This document shows, piece after piece, positions 8,898-17,724 of a stretch of 64,000 nt of DNA. The DNA is taken from the NCBI GenBank assembly GCA_938002655.1, contig CALLAC010000007.1:1-64000 (forward strand), read 5' to 3'. Origin of the DNA: an uncultured Cytophagales bacterium. GTDB lineage: Bacteria; Bacteroidota; Bacteroidia; Cytophagales; Thermonemataceae. Below the pieces are notes generated by a model that was not told the DNA's origin, did not search any database, and saw only the letters and a program-made list of their open reading frames with translations. Each line of letters begins with the position of its first letter. Position 1 is the stretch's first letter. Both the position numbers and the translations under genes were made by a program.

Positions 8898-9953
8898 CTA
8901 ATCTACCCAGTCCGCTATAAAAAGGTTAGTATCTCTTGTACCGCCGTTGTTGCGGTTGGAGCTAAAAATGATTTTTTTGCCGTCAGGAGAAAACATCGGA
9001 AAGGCGTCAAAAACACTGTCAAAAGAAATCTGTTCTAAATTTTTCCCGTCCAAATCTATCATAAATAAATTGAACTGATAGCCACGTTTGGAAAAATGGT
9101 TTGAGCTAAAAATAATTTTTTTACCTGAAGGGTGAAAAAAAGGAGCCCAGTTGGCTTTTCCTAAATTAGTAATTTGCCGTAGATTAGAACCATCGGCATT
9201 GCAAACAAAAATTTCCATATTGGTAGGTTGTACAAGCCCTTGCGAAAGCAGTTCCTTGTATTCACGAATTTCTTCTTCTGTTTTGGGGCGAGAGGCTCGA
9301 AAAACAATCATAGAGCCATCAGGAGAGAAAAATGCCCCTCCGTCGTAGCCTATATCATGGGTGATTTGTTTCAGTCCTGTGCCGTCTATATTCATCACCC
9401 ATAAGTCCAAATCGCCTGAACGCATTGAAGTAAAAACAATTTTATCACCTTTGGGTGAAACAGTAGCTTCGGCATCATAGCCAGGCGTATCGGTGAGTTG
9501 TTTGATGATGTTTCCTTTCAAATCGGCAACAAAAATATCATAGCTCTCATAGATAGGCCATATGTACTTTCCCGAAGGGCTTTTCGGTACGTGAGGACAA
9601 GCGGCATCGGCTTTGTGAGTAGAGGCGTATAAGATATGCTTGCCATCGGGCATAAAATACGAGCAAGTAGTTCTGCCTTTAGCTGTGCTAATCATTACAG
9701 GTTTTTTCTTTCGTAGATTATCTTTTTTGAGGTTTGCAAGAAAAATTTGATCACAAGAAACTCCCCAAGCCTTATAATCGGATTGAAATACAATTTTTTT
9801 GCCATCGGGGCTAAAGTAGGCTTCAGCATTGTTGCCCCCGAAAGTTAGCTGACGAACATTCTTGAAATGTTTTTCTTGCGGATAATGAATTTGAGCCAAA
9901 GAAAACAAAAAGCTGAAAAATAAAAGAAAAGTGGTGATAGCAATTTTACACAT
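8898..9953 (-). CDS. Exported PD40/TolB-like beta-propeller protein
   Basis: From the ATG at 9953 the product is 351 residues with a signal peptide (about 1-20, FLFSLAQ). The in-frame TTG two codons upstream is less likely. The whole mature protein is a propeller of repeated blades: YFSPDGKKIVFQSD, YFMPDGKHILYAS, VSPKGDKIVFTSMRSGDLDLWVMNIDG, FFSPDGSMIVFRAS, FHPSGKKIIFSS and MFSPDGKKIIFSSNRN. No C-terminal OmpA, peptidase or sorting domain is attached, which separates it from the larger PD40 protein near 4-5 kb. Such proteins usually mediate protein contacts in the periplasm, like TolB. Partner and function are unknown. Confidence 0.85.
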   Translation of the reverse strand: MCKIAITTFLLFFSFLFSLAQIHYPQEKHFKNVRQLTFGGNNAEAYFSPDGKKIVFQSDYKAWGVSCDQIFLANLKKDNLRKKKPVMISTAKGRTTCSYFMPDGKHILYASTHKADAACPHVPKSPSGKYIWPIYESYDIFVADLKGNIIKQLTDTPGYDAEATVSPKGDKIVFTSMRSGDLDLWVMNIDGTGLKQITHDIGYDGGAFFSPDGSMIVFRASRPKTEEEIREYKELLSQGLVQPTNMEIFVCNADGSNLRQITNLGKANWAPFFHPSGKKIIFSSNHFSKRGYQFNLFMIDLDGKNLEQISFDSVFDAFPMFSPDGKKIIFSSNRNNGGTRDTNLFIADWVD

Positions 9954-10031
9954 AGCCAATGATTTTGAAGTAAATGCTTATGAAACAGCACGCAAATAAC
10001 AGAAATCGCTGATGCTTTGTTATGATTTTTT

Positions 10032-11312
10032 TTAGTTTCTAGCTTGATTTTTTCGTAAGATTTCAATACCAATACTGCATTGCAGGCATTTTTTATTTTC
10101 GCAAAAAGTTTGATAAAGCTCTAACAAGGCTTGTGAATCGGCGGCATTTTGTGGTTTTGCTCCGATTTGTTTCCATTTTTCGATGATATGATTGCTCTCG
10201 GCAGGCAGTTGCTCTAAGAAAGAAATAGCTTTGTCTAAATATTCGGGTTTTTGATGAATTTTGCTATAAAAAACTAAAAGTGGTACAACAGCATTGATAA
10301 TTAAACTCTGAAAGCTACTTTTACCGAGTTGGGAGGCAGTTTTTTTTGCGATTTTTCCAAAATGATAGTGGTTTTGCCAATATTGAGGAATTTTTACTGA
10401 GAAAACGTTTTTGAGGGTTTCAAATTTTTCGGCGTGAAGCAATACCGAAAAAAAATGAGCATTTTGAAATAAAATTTGAGCCAGTTGTGCCAGCCGAATG
10501 GTAGGGAAATTCGCAGGACGCAAGCGTAAAAAGTTCCATTCGCTTACTTGCAAAGGTTTTAAATTGTATTTGTGGCGTAAAAATTGATATTCCTTCTGCA
10601 AATTTTGAGCATATTCGTCCTCTAAATTTTCATTCAAAAAGCCTGCTTGCCCGAAAAGTAAAGCCTCTATTTGTAAAAGGTTGTTTTGGTGTTTGAAAAA
10701 GAGCTTTAAAGGCGTATGCTTGGCAAGTTTGGCAAATGGCTCTGCATTGATTTTGAAACCCAAACTTTCGGCAAGCAGGCGATAAGCAGTTTCCTGCCAA
10801 TCTTGCTTAGTATCTTGCCAAATTTGCTCTATTTTTTCACTCTTGCGTTCAAGTCTTTGTACAAGCACTTTATCCCAAGTACTCAAAACAAAGATATTTT
10901 CTACTTTGGTAAATAAATTTTCGCAAGGGATGAAATTTTTGCTTGCTATCAATTGTCTGTAATTCTGTAAAAGTTTTGGATTTACTCTATCTTTGAGTTC
11001 CAAAGTAGGTAAAGGTACTTCCTGCAATTCTTTCAAATCATTTTCCCAAACTACGTGCAGGATAATACTTTCGTATTTGGCATTTTGGTTATGCTTGTGT
11101 TTGATCCAGTCAGAGGTTTTGAGGTGCATTTCTACATAGCCTTTTCGGTGCTTTCCTTCAAAAGCTATGATAGCATTTTCAAAATCAGCTCCTTCATTGG
11201 GGTTGTACTTGCCTGTTTCCAGAATTTTGAGGCTTTCTCCTGCAAGGGTTTGCAGATTTTCTTGCGAAAAATAAAGATTTTGCCAAATAAAATGGAGAAA
11301 GTCTTCACGCAT
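10032..11312 (-). CDS. DUF2851 family protein
   Basis: The 426-residue protein matches the DUF2851 family, common in Bacteroidota and without a known function. Recognisable features are the N-terminal EDFLHFIWQNLYF, the acidic GADFENAIIAFEGKHRKGYVEMH (about 45-66) and LHVVWEND (about 87-94). The D-x(n)-E-x-H arrangement of this N-terminal part is reminiscent of PD-(D/E)xK-type nuclease folds, but that is only my inference. The C-terminal half is helical and ends in a cysteine pattern (CENKKCLQCSIG) that could bind metal. There is no signal peptide. It lies 20 bases downstream of ftsK on the same strand and is probably co-transcribed with it. Confidence 0.85.
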   Translation of the reverse strand: MREDFLHFIWQNLYFSQENLQTLAGESLKILETGKYNPNEGADFENAIIAFEGKHRKGYVEMHLKTSDWIKHKHNQNAKYESIILHVVWENDLKELQEVPLPTLELKDRVNPKLLQNYRQLIASKNFIPCENLFTKVENIFVLSTWDKVLVQRLERKSEKIEQIWQDTKQDWQETAYRLLAESLGFKINAEPFAKLAKHTPLKLFFKHQNNLLQIEALLFGQAGFLNENLEDEYAQNLQKEYQFLRHKYNLKPLQVSEWNFLRLRPANFPTIRLAQLAQILFQNAHFFSVLLHAEKFETLKNVFSVKIPQYWQNHYHFGKIAKKTASQLGKSSFQSLIINAVVPLLVFYSKIHQKPEYLDKAISFLEQLPAESNHIIEKWKQIGAKPQNAADSQALLELYQTFCENKKCLQCSIGIEILRKNQARN

Positions 11313-11332
11313 AAGAAATATTTTTTTCTTGG

Positions 11333-14050
11333 TTATTTCAAATTTTTCAGGTGTTTTTCAAGGCTTATTTCATCAGGTATAAGTACTTCACGAGCTTTAC
11401 TGCCTTCAAAAGGTCCTACGATGCCTGCTTTTTCGAGTTGGTCGATAATTCTACCTGCTCGGTTGTAGCCTAATTTGAGCCTTCGTTGCAAAAGGGAGGT
11501 ACTGCCTTGTTGGTGCATTACCACAATACGAGCGGCTTCTTCAAAGAGTTCATCTTTGTCGTCAAAATCAAAATCTTCTTGCTTGTCTTCGCCTGCTTCG
11601 CCTACATATTCGGGCAAGAGATAGGCAGAAGCATAGCCTTGTTGTGAGCCAATAAATTCGCAAATATTTTCCACTTCGGGGGTATCAATAAAGGCACATT
11701 GTACCCGTACTAAATCCGAACCCGTAGAGTAGAGCATATCTCCCATTCCGATAAGTTGCTCGGCACCACCAGCGTCTAAAATAGTACGAGAATCTATTTT
11801 AGAAGTAACGCGAAAGGATAATCGTGCAGGGAAATTTGCCTTAATAACACCTGTAATAACATTTACTGAGGGGCGTTGCGTAGCCACAACTAAATGAATA
11901 CCAATGGCACGAGCCAATTGAGCTAGGCGAGCAATGGGTTGCTCTACTTCTTTACCTGCTGTAATCATCAGGTCGGCAAGTTCATCGATAATCAGCACAA
12001 TATAGGGCAAAAATCTATGTCCTTTTTTCGGATTGAGCTTGCGTTCTTTGAATTTTTGGTTGTATTCTTTGATGTTTCGGCAAGAGGCTTCTTTAAGCAA
12101 AGAATAGCGGTTATCCATTTCAAGACAAAGCGAATTGAGTGTGTTGATCACTTTGGAAGTATCTGTAATGATGGCTTCTTCTTCGTTGGGCAATTTGGCA
12201 AGGAAATGTCTTTCTATTTTATTGAAAAGCGTGAGTTCTACCTTTTTAGGGTCTATAAGAACGAGTTTGAGTTCGGCAGGATGCTTTTTGTAGAGCAAAG
12301 AAGTCAAAATTACATTCAGACCTACGGATTTACCTTGCCCTGTTGCTCCTGCAATAAGCAAATGGGGCATTTTAGTCAAATCTACCATAAATATTTCGTT
12401 GGCAACTGTTTTGCCAAAAACAATGGGCAAATCCATAGTGCTATTTTGGAATTTTTCGCTTGCTAGTAGGTTTCTCATGCCTACTATCTCACGTTTTTGG
12501 TTAGGTACTTCAATACCGATAGTTCCTTTCCCTGGAATAGGGGCAATAATACGTATACCCAAAGCAGAAAGCGAAAGAGCAATGTCGTCTTCTAAATTTT
12601 TGATTTTAGAAATTCTCACACCTGCATCAGGTACAATTTCGTAGAGCGTTACCGTAGGTCCGATAGTAGCTTTGATAGAAGTAATGCCAATACCGTAGTT
12701 AGCAAGGGTAGTTACAATACGGTTTTTATTTGCTTCTAGTTCTTCTTTGCTTACCTCAAAGCGAGAGTGAATTTCATTCAGTAATTGTAATGTTGGAAAT
12801 TGATAGCGGCTTAAATCTTGGCGTGGGTCGTAGGTTCCTAAATTTTCAAAAGTCCAATTTATGTTTTCTTCGAGTTCATTATTATTTTCAGGCTTAGAAT
12901 CAGGGTGAGTATCCTTTTCTTGCTCATCAAAATCAGTTTCTTGCATTTGTGCAATAGGATTTATAGGGATATTTTGCTCAATTTCTAAAACAACTTCATT
13001 GTCGGTTCTACGCTTTTTATTTTCGAGGAGTTCAGGCTGATTTTCTTTTTCTGAATCAGGGATATGCCAAACTTGTAGTCTTTCGTTTTGAGCAGTTTCA
13101 AGAATATCTTGAACGTTTTCCTGACGATTTTCAATAAGGGAGCCTTGCAGTTTAGTTTCTGCTTTTATGTTGTTTTCTTGCGTAGGAGCATTCTGGTTTC
13201 CTTTTTTATTTTCTCTGGTTACTTCACCTGTAACTTTATTGATAAGCACAATGCCTAATTTTTGCAGTTCGTCATCTATTTTTTCGCTTTCAACAGATTG
13301 GTTTTCTGATTTTTCTTGCAAGGGCACATTATCAAAAGTTTCTTGCTCTTTTTTGGTAATAGGCTTTCGGATTGCTTTTTCTTCAATTTTTGCTTTTTTC
13401 TTCAAAGGAGGAGGCAAATCAGCATTTTTGTTGATTTTTTTCAGTGTTGTCAGATTGAAAAAATAAACTACAAAAATTAGAAAAACGACAATAAGTAAAA
13501 AAACAGTACCGATTCCTATCAGGCTCGAAAGCAGTTTGGCGATGGCAAAACCTGTAACCCCTGCAACACTATGTACAAAAGAATTTTGAGGCAAAAAAAT
13601 AGCCATATATCCTAAAAGTGTAGAAACCCATAGAGCCGCAAAAAAAAGTAAAGCAATAATTTTCTTGCTCTGGAAAAGCGAAGTTCTGAAGATCCACTGA
13701 ATGCCCCAATTGGCAAGCAAGGGTATCAGAAAAAATGCTCCTAAACCAAACCAACGGTAAATAAAATAGTAAGAAAAAATTGCCCCATAAATTCCTAACC
13801 AGTTTTCAACTTCCTCGCCTGCTTCGTGTATAGCTGTTTCATGATAGGCTTCTACAAGGCTTTGGTCAGATTGAGCCGTAAAAAGATATGAAACAAAAGC
13901 CAATAAAAGATATAAAGCCCCGAACAGCCAAAACAAGCCCCAAGCTATCTGAAAGCGTCTATCTTTGAGGGGCTTGAAAACGAGTCTTTTCTTTCTTGGA
14001 AGAGGTTTTGTAGCAGTAATTTCTTGATGAATATACGTATTTTGAGCCAT
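11333..14050 (-). CDS. ftsK: DNA translocase FtsK
   Basis: FtsK pumps DNA at the closing septum to segregate sister chromosomes and activate dimer resolution. The 905-residue protein has four to five membrane segments (about 30-205), a charged Lys/Glu/Gln-rich linker (about 210-410), and the motor. The motor contains the alpha/beta domain (LLNEIHSRFEVS onward), Walker A GATGQGKS (about residue 565) and Walker B IVLIIDELADLM (about 685). The ATQRPSVNVITG and GGAEQLIGMGDML signatures follow. The C-terminal gamma winged helix (YNRAGRIIDQLEKAGIVGP) reads the polar KOPS sequences. The linker is short compared with the E. coli protein. The DUF2851 gene follows closely. Confidence 0.97.
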   Translation of the reverse strand: MAQNTYIHQEITATKPLPRKKRLVFKPLKDRRFQIAWGLFWLFGALYLLLAFVSYLFTAQSDQSLVEAYHETAIHEAGEEVENWLGIYGAIFSYYFIYRWFGLGAFFLIPLLANWGIQWIFRTSLFQSKKIIALLFFAALWVSTLLGYMAIFLPQNSFVHSVAGVTGFAIAKLLSSLIGIGTVFLLIVVFLIFVVYFFNLTTLKKINKNADLPPPLKKKAKIEEKAIRKPITKKEQETFDNVPLQEKSENQSVESEKIDDELQKLGIVLINKVTGEVTRENKKGNQNAPTQENNIKAETKLQGSLIENRQENVQDILETAQNERLQVWHIPDSEKENQPELLENKKRRTDNEVVLEIEQNIPINPIAQMQETDFDEQEKDTHPDSKPENNNELEENINWTFENLGTYDPRQDLSRYQFPTLQLLNEIHSRFEVSKEELEANKNRIVTTLANYGIGITSIKATIGPTVTLYEIVPDAGVRISKIKNLEDDIALSLSALGIRIIAPIPGKGTIGIEVPNQKREIVGMRNLLASEKFQNSTMDLPIVFGKTVANEIFMVDLTKMPHLLIAGATGQGKSVGLNVILTSLLYKKHPAELKLVLIDPKKVELTLFNKIERHFLAKLPNEEEAIITDTSKVINTLNSLCLEMDNRYSLLKEASCRNIKEYNQKFKERKLNPKKGHRFLPYIVLIIDELADLMITAGKEVEQPIARLAQLARAIGIHLVVATQRPSVNVITGVIKANFPARLSFRVTSKIDSRTILDAGGAEQLIGMGDMLYSTGSDLVRVQCAFIDTPEVENICEFIGSQQGYASAYLLPEYVGEAGEDKQEDFDFDDKDELFEEAARIVVMHQQGSTSLLQRRLKLGYNRAGRIIDQLEKAGIVGPFEGSKAREVLIPDEISLEKHLKNLK

Positions 14051-14068
14051 TTACCAAAGATTTACTTG

Positions 14069-14076
14069 CAAATATA
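14069..14076 (-). promoter_or_regulatory. -7 promoter box of ftsK
   Basis: TATATTTG on the minus strand is an exact TAnnTTTG match, about 20 bases before the ftsK ATG. No convincing -33 TTTG is present at the usual distance. Confidence 0.4.
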
Positions 14077-14312
14077 AACAATTTCTGATTTTATTGTAAG
14101 TATGACGAAGCATTTTGCCTCTTTGCTAGTCTTCATATTTATTCAAGGTGTTTAGCTACATTTTTTACACTTGAACTATTTCGAAGAAAATTCAAGCTTG
14201 AGACTTGAAAATTTTGACAGCCCAAAGTCCTGAATTCTGTTTTTCAAACGCTGATGCTTTCCATTGAAATTTTTAGATATCGAGAAAATTATTTTTATGT
14301 TGCTTTTTTCAC

Positions 14313-14320
14313 TACCTTTG
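14313..14320 (+). promoter_or_regulatory. -7 promoter box of the class V aminotransferase gene
   Basis: TACCTTTG matches TAnnTTTG. It lies just before the ATG at 14339 and downstream of the other in-frame ATG at 14264, which argues for the later start. Confidence 0.45.
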
Positions 14321-14338
14321 CAAGGAAATCTTTGTAAT

Positions 14339-15439
14339 ATGATAAATTTTAATGTAGGTCCTTCCAAGGTGTATCCTATTATTAAAGATTTTCTGCAAGA
14401 AGCCTACGAAAAAGATATTTTAGGAATTCCGCACCGTAGCCAAGAGTTTATGGATATGGTGAAAAGGACAATTCTTTTACTTAAACAAAAATTGCAAATA
14501 CCGCCGCAATATACTATTATATTTGCTTCATCGGCTACCGAATGCTGGGAAATGATAGCTCAATCTTTGGTAACAAGCAAAAGCTATCATATCTTGAATG
14601 GAGCTTTTGGAGAAAAATGGTACCAATATACGCACTATTTGCACCGAAAAGCAGAAAAACATCTCTTCCAAATCAATGAAAGTTTGGATATAGAGCATAT
14701 ACAAACTTTTTTCACTTTCGCCGAAAGACGTAGCGGCAAAGCCGAATTAGAAGACAAAGCAATTATTTGCTTTACACAAAACGAGACATCTAATGGTACG
14801 CAAGTACCTGTGGAAATTATCAGAAAAGTACAAGAGAATTTTCCAAAGCAACTTATCGCCGTAGATGCTACCTCCTCGATGGCAGGAATTGCGTTTGCTT
14901 GGCGAAGTGCTGATGTATGGTATGCTTCGGTGCAGAAATGCTTTGGTTTGCCTGCGGGGCTTGCTTTAATGATACTTTCTGAAAAAGCAGTTGCTCGTAT
15001 TCACGAAATAGGGGAAAATAAGCATTACAATAGCCTGCTGAAGACTTGCGAGCAAATGCAAAAATTTCAGACTACACACACGCCCAATGTGTTGGGAATT
15101 TACTTGCTGATGCGTATAATGGAAACTTCTGAAAATATCCAAGAAATTGATGAAAAAATACAAAACAGGGCAAATAGTTGGTATCGTTTCTTTGAAAAAA
15201 ATCCATATTTTACTCCGCTCATTTATAATGAAAGTGTGCGTTCAAGTACTGTGATAGCTCTGCAAGGAAAACCAGAACACATTGCTACTATCAAAGAAAA
15301 AGCCAAACAAGCAGGCTTCCGTTTGGGAAATGGTTATGATAAATGGCAAAGCAATACTTTCCGAATAGCAAATTTCCCTGCTATCAGTGAAGCTGAAATC
15401 CGACAACTGCAAGATTTTTTCTTGCAAACAGAACTATGA
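14339..15439 (+). CDS. Class V PLP-dependent aminotransferase (SerC-like)
   Basis: The enzyme belongs to the phosphoserine/alanine-glyoxylate aminotransferase group. From the ATG at 14339 it has 366 residues and begins MINFNVGPSKVYP, the normal N-terminus of the family. GIPHRSQEF is the SerC substrate-phosphate region. SSATECWEM binds the cofactor phosphate. VDATSSMAG supplies the aspartate facing the pyridine nitrogen. VWYASVQKCFGLPAGL holds the Schiff-base lysine. These favour 3-phosphoserine aminotransferase (serine biosynthesis), but the sequence is divergent, so I give no symbol. The MATE exporter starts five bases after its stop, suggesting an operon. Confidence 0.87.
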   Translation: MINFNVGPSKVYPIIKDFLQEAYEKDILGIPHRSQEFMDMVKRTILLLKQKLQIPPQYTIIFASSATECWEMIAQSLVTSKSYHILNGAFGEKWYQYTHYLHRKAEKHLFQINESLDIEHIQTFFTFAERRSGKAELEDKAIICFTQNETSNGTQVPVEIIRKVQENFPKQLIAVDATSSMAGIAFAWRSADVWYASVQKCFGLPAGLALMILSEKAVARIHEIGENKHYNSLLKTCEQMQKFQTTHTPNVLGIYLLMRIMETSENIQEIDEKIQNRANSWYRFFEKNPYFTPLIYNESVRSSTVIALQGKPEHIATIKEKAKQAGFRLGNGYDKWQSNTFRIANFPAISEAEIRQLQDFFLQTEL

Positions 15440-15443
15440 AACT

Positions 15444-16847
15444 ATGTTACTTTCTTTTTACAAGTTCTACCGATTATATCGCTTTGAAGCAAGAAAAACC
15501 TTCTTTTTCAGTATGCCTATCATTTTTGCTCAGCTTGGCGTAGTACTAATGGGAGTAATAGATGTAGTGATGATTAGAGACTTGGGAGTCGTAGCTACTG
15601 CCGCCGCAGGGGCAACCAACGACACCTTTTTTTTGGTTAGTATGTTGAGTTTGGGTAGTATGAATATCATTGCCCCGCTGGTTTCGCAGAGTTATCAGAA
15701 AAAAGACTTTGCTGAAAGCAAAAGAATTTTTTTGAGTGGGCTGGTGCTTGCCACTTTCTTAGGAAGCCTGACAATGCTCATTTTGCAGACAATTACAGCA
15801 AATTTTGAGTGGCTACGCCAAACGCCTGCAGTTACGCAAGAAGCCAAAAAGTTTTTGGCTATGCTGAACTGGTCGGTTTTGCCTGTGCTGTTTTTTTTAG
15901 TTGGCAAGCAATTTACCGATGGGCTTTCGCTTACCAAAGTGGCTATGACTATCACGTGGATAGGCTTGCTTTCCAATGTGTTTTTTAATTGGCTTCTTAT
16001 ACATGGCAATTGGGGCTTTCCTGCGATGGGTTTGGAAGGAGCAGGGCTGGCTACGGTGCTTGCTCGCCTTTTGATGCTTGTGCTAATAGTGCTATTTATT
16101 GTATTTTACTCCAAAACAAGAGCAATTTTGCAAAGTTCTATTCATAATCTGACCTGGCGAGAGGTTGGAAAAGTATTCCGTTTAGGCTTGCCTGTGGGAA
16201 TAACGTATTTTTTGGAAGTAGCGGCATTTTCAGTAGCAGGATTGCTCATTGGCAATTTAGATTACTACTCACAAGCCGCTCATAGAGTAGTGATTTCTTT
16301 GGTTTCTACAACCTACATGATAACTTCAGGAATAGGCATAGGCAGTGCTATTCGTATGGGGCAGGCTTTTGCTGAAAGAAATTTTTACAAAATGAAAAAA
16401 GTTGGTATTTCGGCAATTGCCTTGGCAGTTTTGGTAATGGGACTTTTTTGCTTACTTTTTTTACTTTTCCCCAAGATAATTGTTGTGCAATTTATTGAAA
16501 ATGACCCCAAAGCTGTAGCCATAGCGATTAGTTTGCTTATGATTGGCGGAGTTTTCCAGATTTCTGATGGCATACAAGCCGTAGGCTTGGGCATTTTGCG
16601 TGGAATGGAAGATGTTAATGTTCCTACTATGATTGCCTTAATAGCCTACTGGCTCATAGCTCTGCCTGTTGCTATCCTTTCTCACCAAATTGGTTGGGGA
16701 GCCAAAGGTATTTGGATAGCTTTACTTGCAGGTTTAAGTACATCAGCGTTTTTGTTAGTTCGGCGTTTTGGGCAACTCATTCAAAAAGAAAAAAAGCAAT
16801 TTCTTGCTCCGAAAACTACCTCAATCTACAATAATTCCCAAACTTAA
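15444..16847 (+). CDS. MATE family multidrug/cation antiporter
   Basis: This is a predicted Na+- or H+-driven exporter of cationic compounds in the inner membrane. From the ATG at 15444 it has 467 residues with about 12 hydrophobic segments in two homologous six-helix halves. Family landmarks are the N-terminal FFFSMPIIFAQLGVVLMGVIDVVMI, split here as FSMPIIFAQLG and VIDVVMI, NIIAPLVSQSYQKKD in the first loop, and MGLEGAGLATVLARL in the middle. An upstream in-frame ATG at 15387 lies inside the aminotransferase gene and adds a hydrophilic extension without precedent, so it was rejected. Its last 27 bases overlap the convergent YfiR gene. Substrate unknown. Confidence 0.92.
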   Translation: MLLSFYKFYRLYRFEARKTFFFSMPIIFAQLGVVLMGVIDVVMIRDLGVVATAAAGATNDTFFLVSMLSLGSMNIIAPLVSQSYQKKDFAESKRIFLSGLVLATFLGSLTMLILQTITANFEWLRQTPAVTQEAKKFLAMLNWSVLPVLFFLVGKQFTDGLSLTKVAMTITWIGLLSNVFFNWLLIHGNWGFPAMGLEGAGLATVLARLLMLVLIVLFIVFYSKTRAILQSSIHNLTWREVGKVFRLGLPVGITYFLEVAAFSVAGLLIGNLDYYSQAAHRVVISLVSTTYMITSGIGIGSAIRMGQAFAERNFYKMKKVGISAIALAVLVMGLFCLLFLLFPKIIVVQFIENDPKAVAIAISLLMIGGVFQISDGIQAVGLGILRGMEDVNVPTMIALIAYWLIALPVAILSHQIGWGAKGIWIALLAGLSTSAFLLVRRFGQLIQKEKKQFLAPKTTSIYNNSQT

Positions 16848-17336
16848 AAGTTTTGTAGAAACTTTTAGTTTGGCTTTATTACATTGTTGCTTATTAACTT
16901 GATACATCAACTTGCCTTCTTTTACTACAAAGTTGAAACAGGCATCTCGGACATGCTTTTCGTCTTCGGTGATAATCATCACATTTTTCCCGATAAGTTT
17001 TTGGGCAATATCTTTCACATCAAAAGGGCTTGTGAAAGGTATGAAAAGTACATCACAATCTTTAATATCGTTGGGGTTATTGTATTTTTCTACAATGAAT
17101 TTCAAGTTGTAGGTACTTTTGGTTGCCGCCATACGTCGCAAACCTTCATAGAGTGGGCTATTGCCCAAAACACCAATTTTAATTTCGGTTTTTACGGCAG
17201 GCCACTGCGTAAATTTGCAAAAATTGTAGATGTAAATAGGGTGATGAGCGTAATTTCGTACATTAGATTGTGCCAATACAATTTGAGCCAAATTCATAAT
17301 CAAACAAAAAAAAATCAAAGATAAAATGCGTGCCAT
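16821..17336 (-). CDS. Exported YfiR/DUF4154 family protein
   Basis: From the ATG at 17336 the protein has 171 residues with a signal peptide (about 1-22, IVLAQ). The mature part has the YfiR layout: IYIYNFCKFTQWP near the start, KIGVLGNSPLY, a DVLFIP segment, VMIITED and FNFVVKEGKLMYQVN, ending in STKLLSLG. In Pseudomonas YfiR is a periplasmic repressor of the diguanylate cyclase YfiN. Bacteroidota members usually lack that partner, and none lies in this window, so the role here is open. The reading frame extends 25 codons further upstream, but the signal peptide defines the start. Confidence 0.87.
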   Translation of the reverse strand: MARILSLIFFCLIMNLAQIVLAQSNVRNYAHHPIYIYNFCKFTQWPAVKTEIKIGVLGNSPLYEGLRRMAATKSTYNLKFIVEKYNNPNDIKDCDVLFIPFTSPFDVKDIAQKLIGKNVMIITEDEKHVRDACFNFVVKEGKLMYQVNKQQCNKAKLKVSTKLLSLGIIVD

Positions 17337-17496
17337 TGTAGTATCAATTTTCAGTATCAAATTTTCCACAAAATTTAAGTAAAAAAAACAAACTTGCCAA
17401 AAAAAGTGCATTTTTTTAGAAAATTTTACGTAATTTTTTAGTAAGTTGAAAATAATTAAAATAAAATTTTGAGAAGTTTTTCGATTTTTTTACATT

Positions 17497-17555
17497 GAGC
17501 TTGTCAAAGATTAAAAAACCATCAAATTTGTATTTTTCTAATAAAAAGAACGATG
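17497..17555 (-). mobile_element. Solo end of an IS5-family insertion sequence (relic)
   Basis: Bases 17497-17555 align with 35291-35350 at about 90% identity with one gap. They begin with the same terminal sequence GAGCTTGTCAAAGATT (GAACTCGTCAAAGATT at 35 kb). On the minus strand the aligned part encodes VLFIRKIQI and a stop, the last residues of the same transposase that is better preserved at 35 kb. Nothing else of the element remains here. Confidence 0.75.
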
Positions 17556-17572
17556 CATTAAAAAGCCTTAAA

Positions 17573-17587
17573 AAACCTCATAGGTTT
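17573..17587. repeat. Palindromic repeat unit AAACCTCATAGGTTT (single copy)
   Basis: The 15 bases are identical to one arm of the inverted repeat at 35547-35579, and the flank GGTGCA matches the TGCAC flank there in inverse orientation. Like that copy, it sits next to an IS5 relic. Confidence 0.65.
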
Positions 17588-17692
17588 GGTGCAATGATAA
17601 AATACAGCAAAAAAAATTTGAATAGTACAATTTCTGAAAAAAGTTTGAACTTGCTCATTCTTAACTTTTTTACAAGGCAAACCAAATCTCTT

Positions 17693-17700
17693 TATTTTTG
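17693..17700 (+). promoter_or_regulatory. -7 promoter box of coxC
   Basis: TATTTTTG matches TAnnTTTG, 24 bases before the ATG. No clear TTTG lies at the -33 position. Confidence 0.35.
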
Positions 17701-17724
17701 TTTTGCTTTTAAAAAATACAAGTT

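Larger units (their letters stand above)
17337..17724. other. Intergenic region with decayed IS end and a palindrome half-site
   Basis: This 388-base gap is very AT-rich and has no credible gene; the one open frame through it (17495-17734) has low-complexity composition. It holds the IS5-family end at 17497-17555, one AAACCTCATAGGTTT unit at 17573-17587 and, at its right end, a promoter-like TATTTTTG before coxC. The remaining bases show nothing I can name. Confidence 0.7.
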
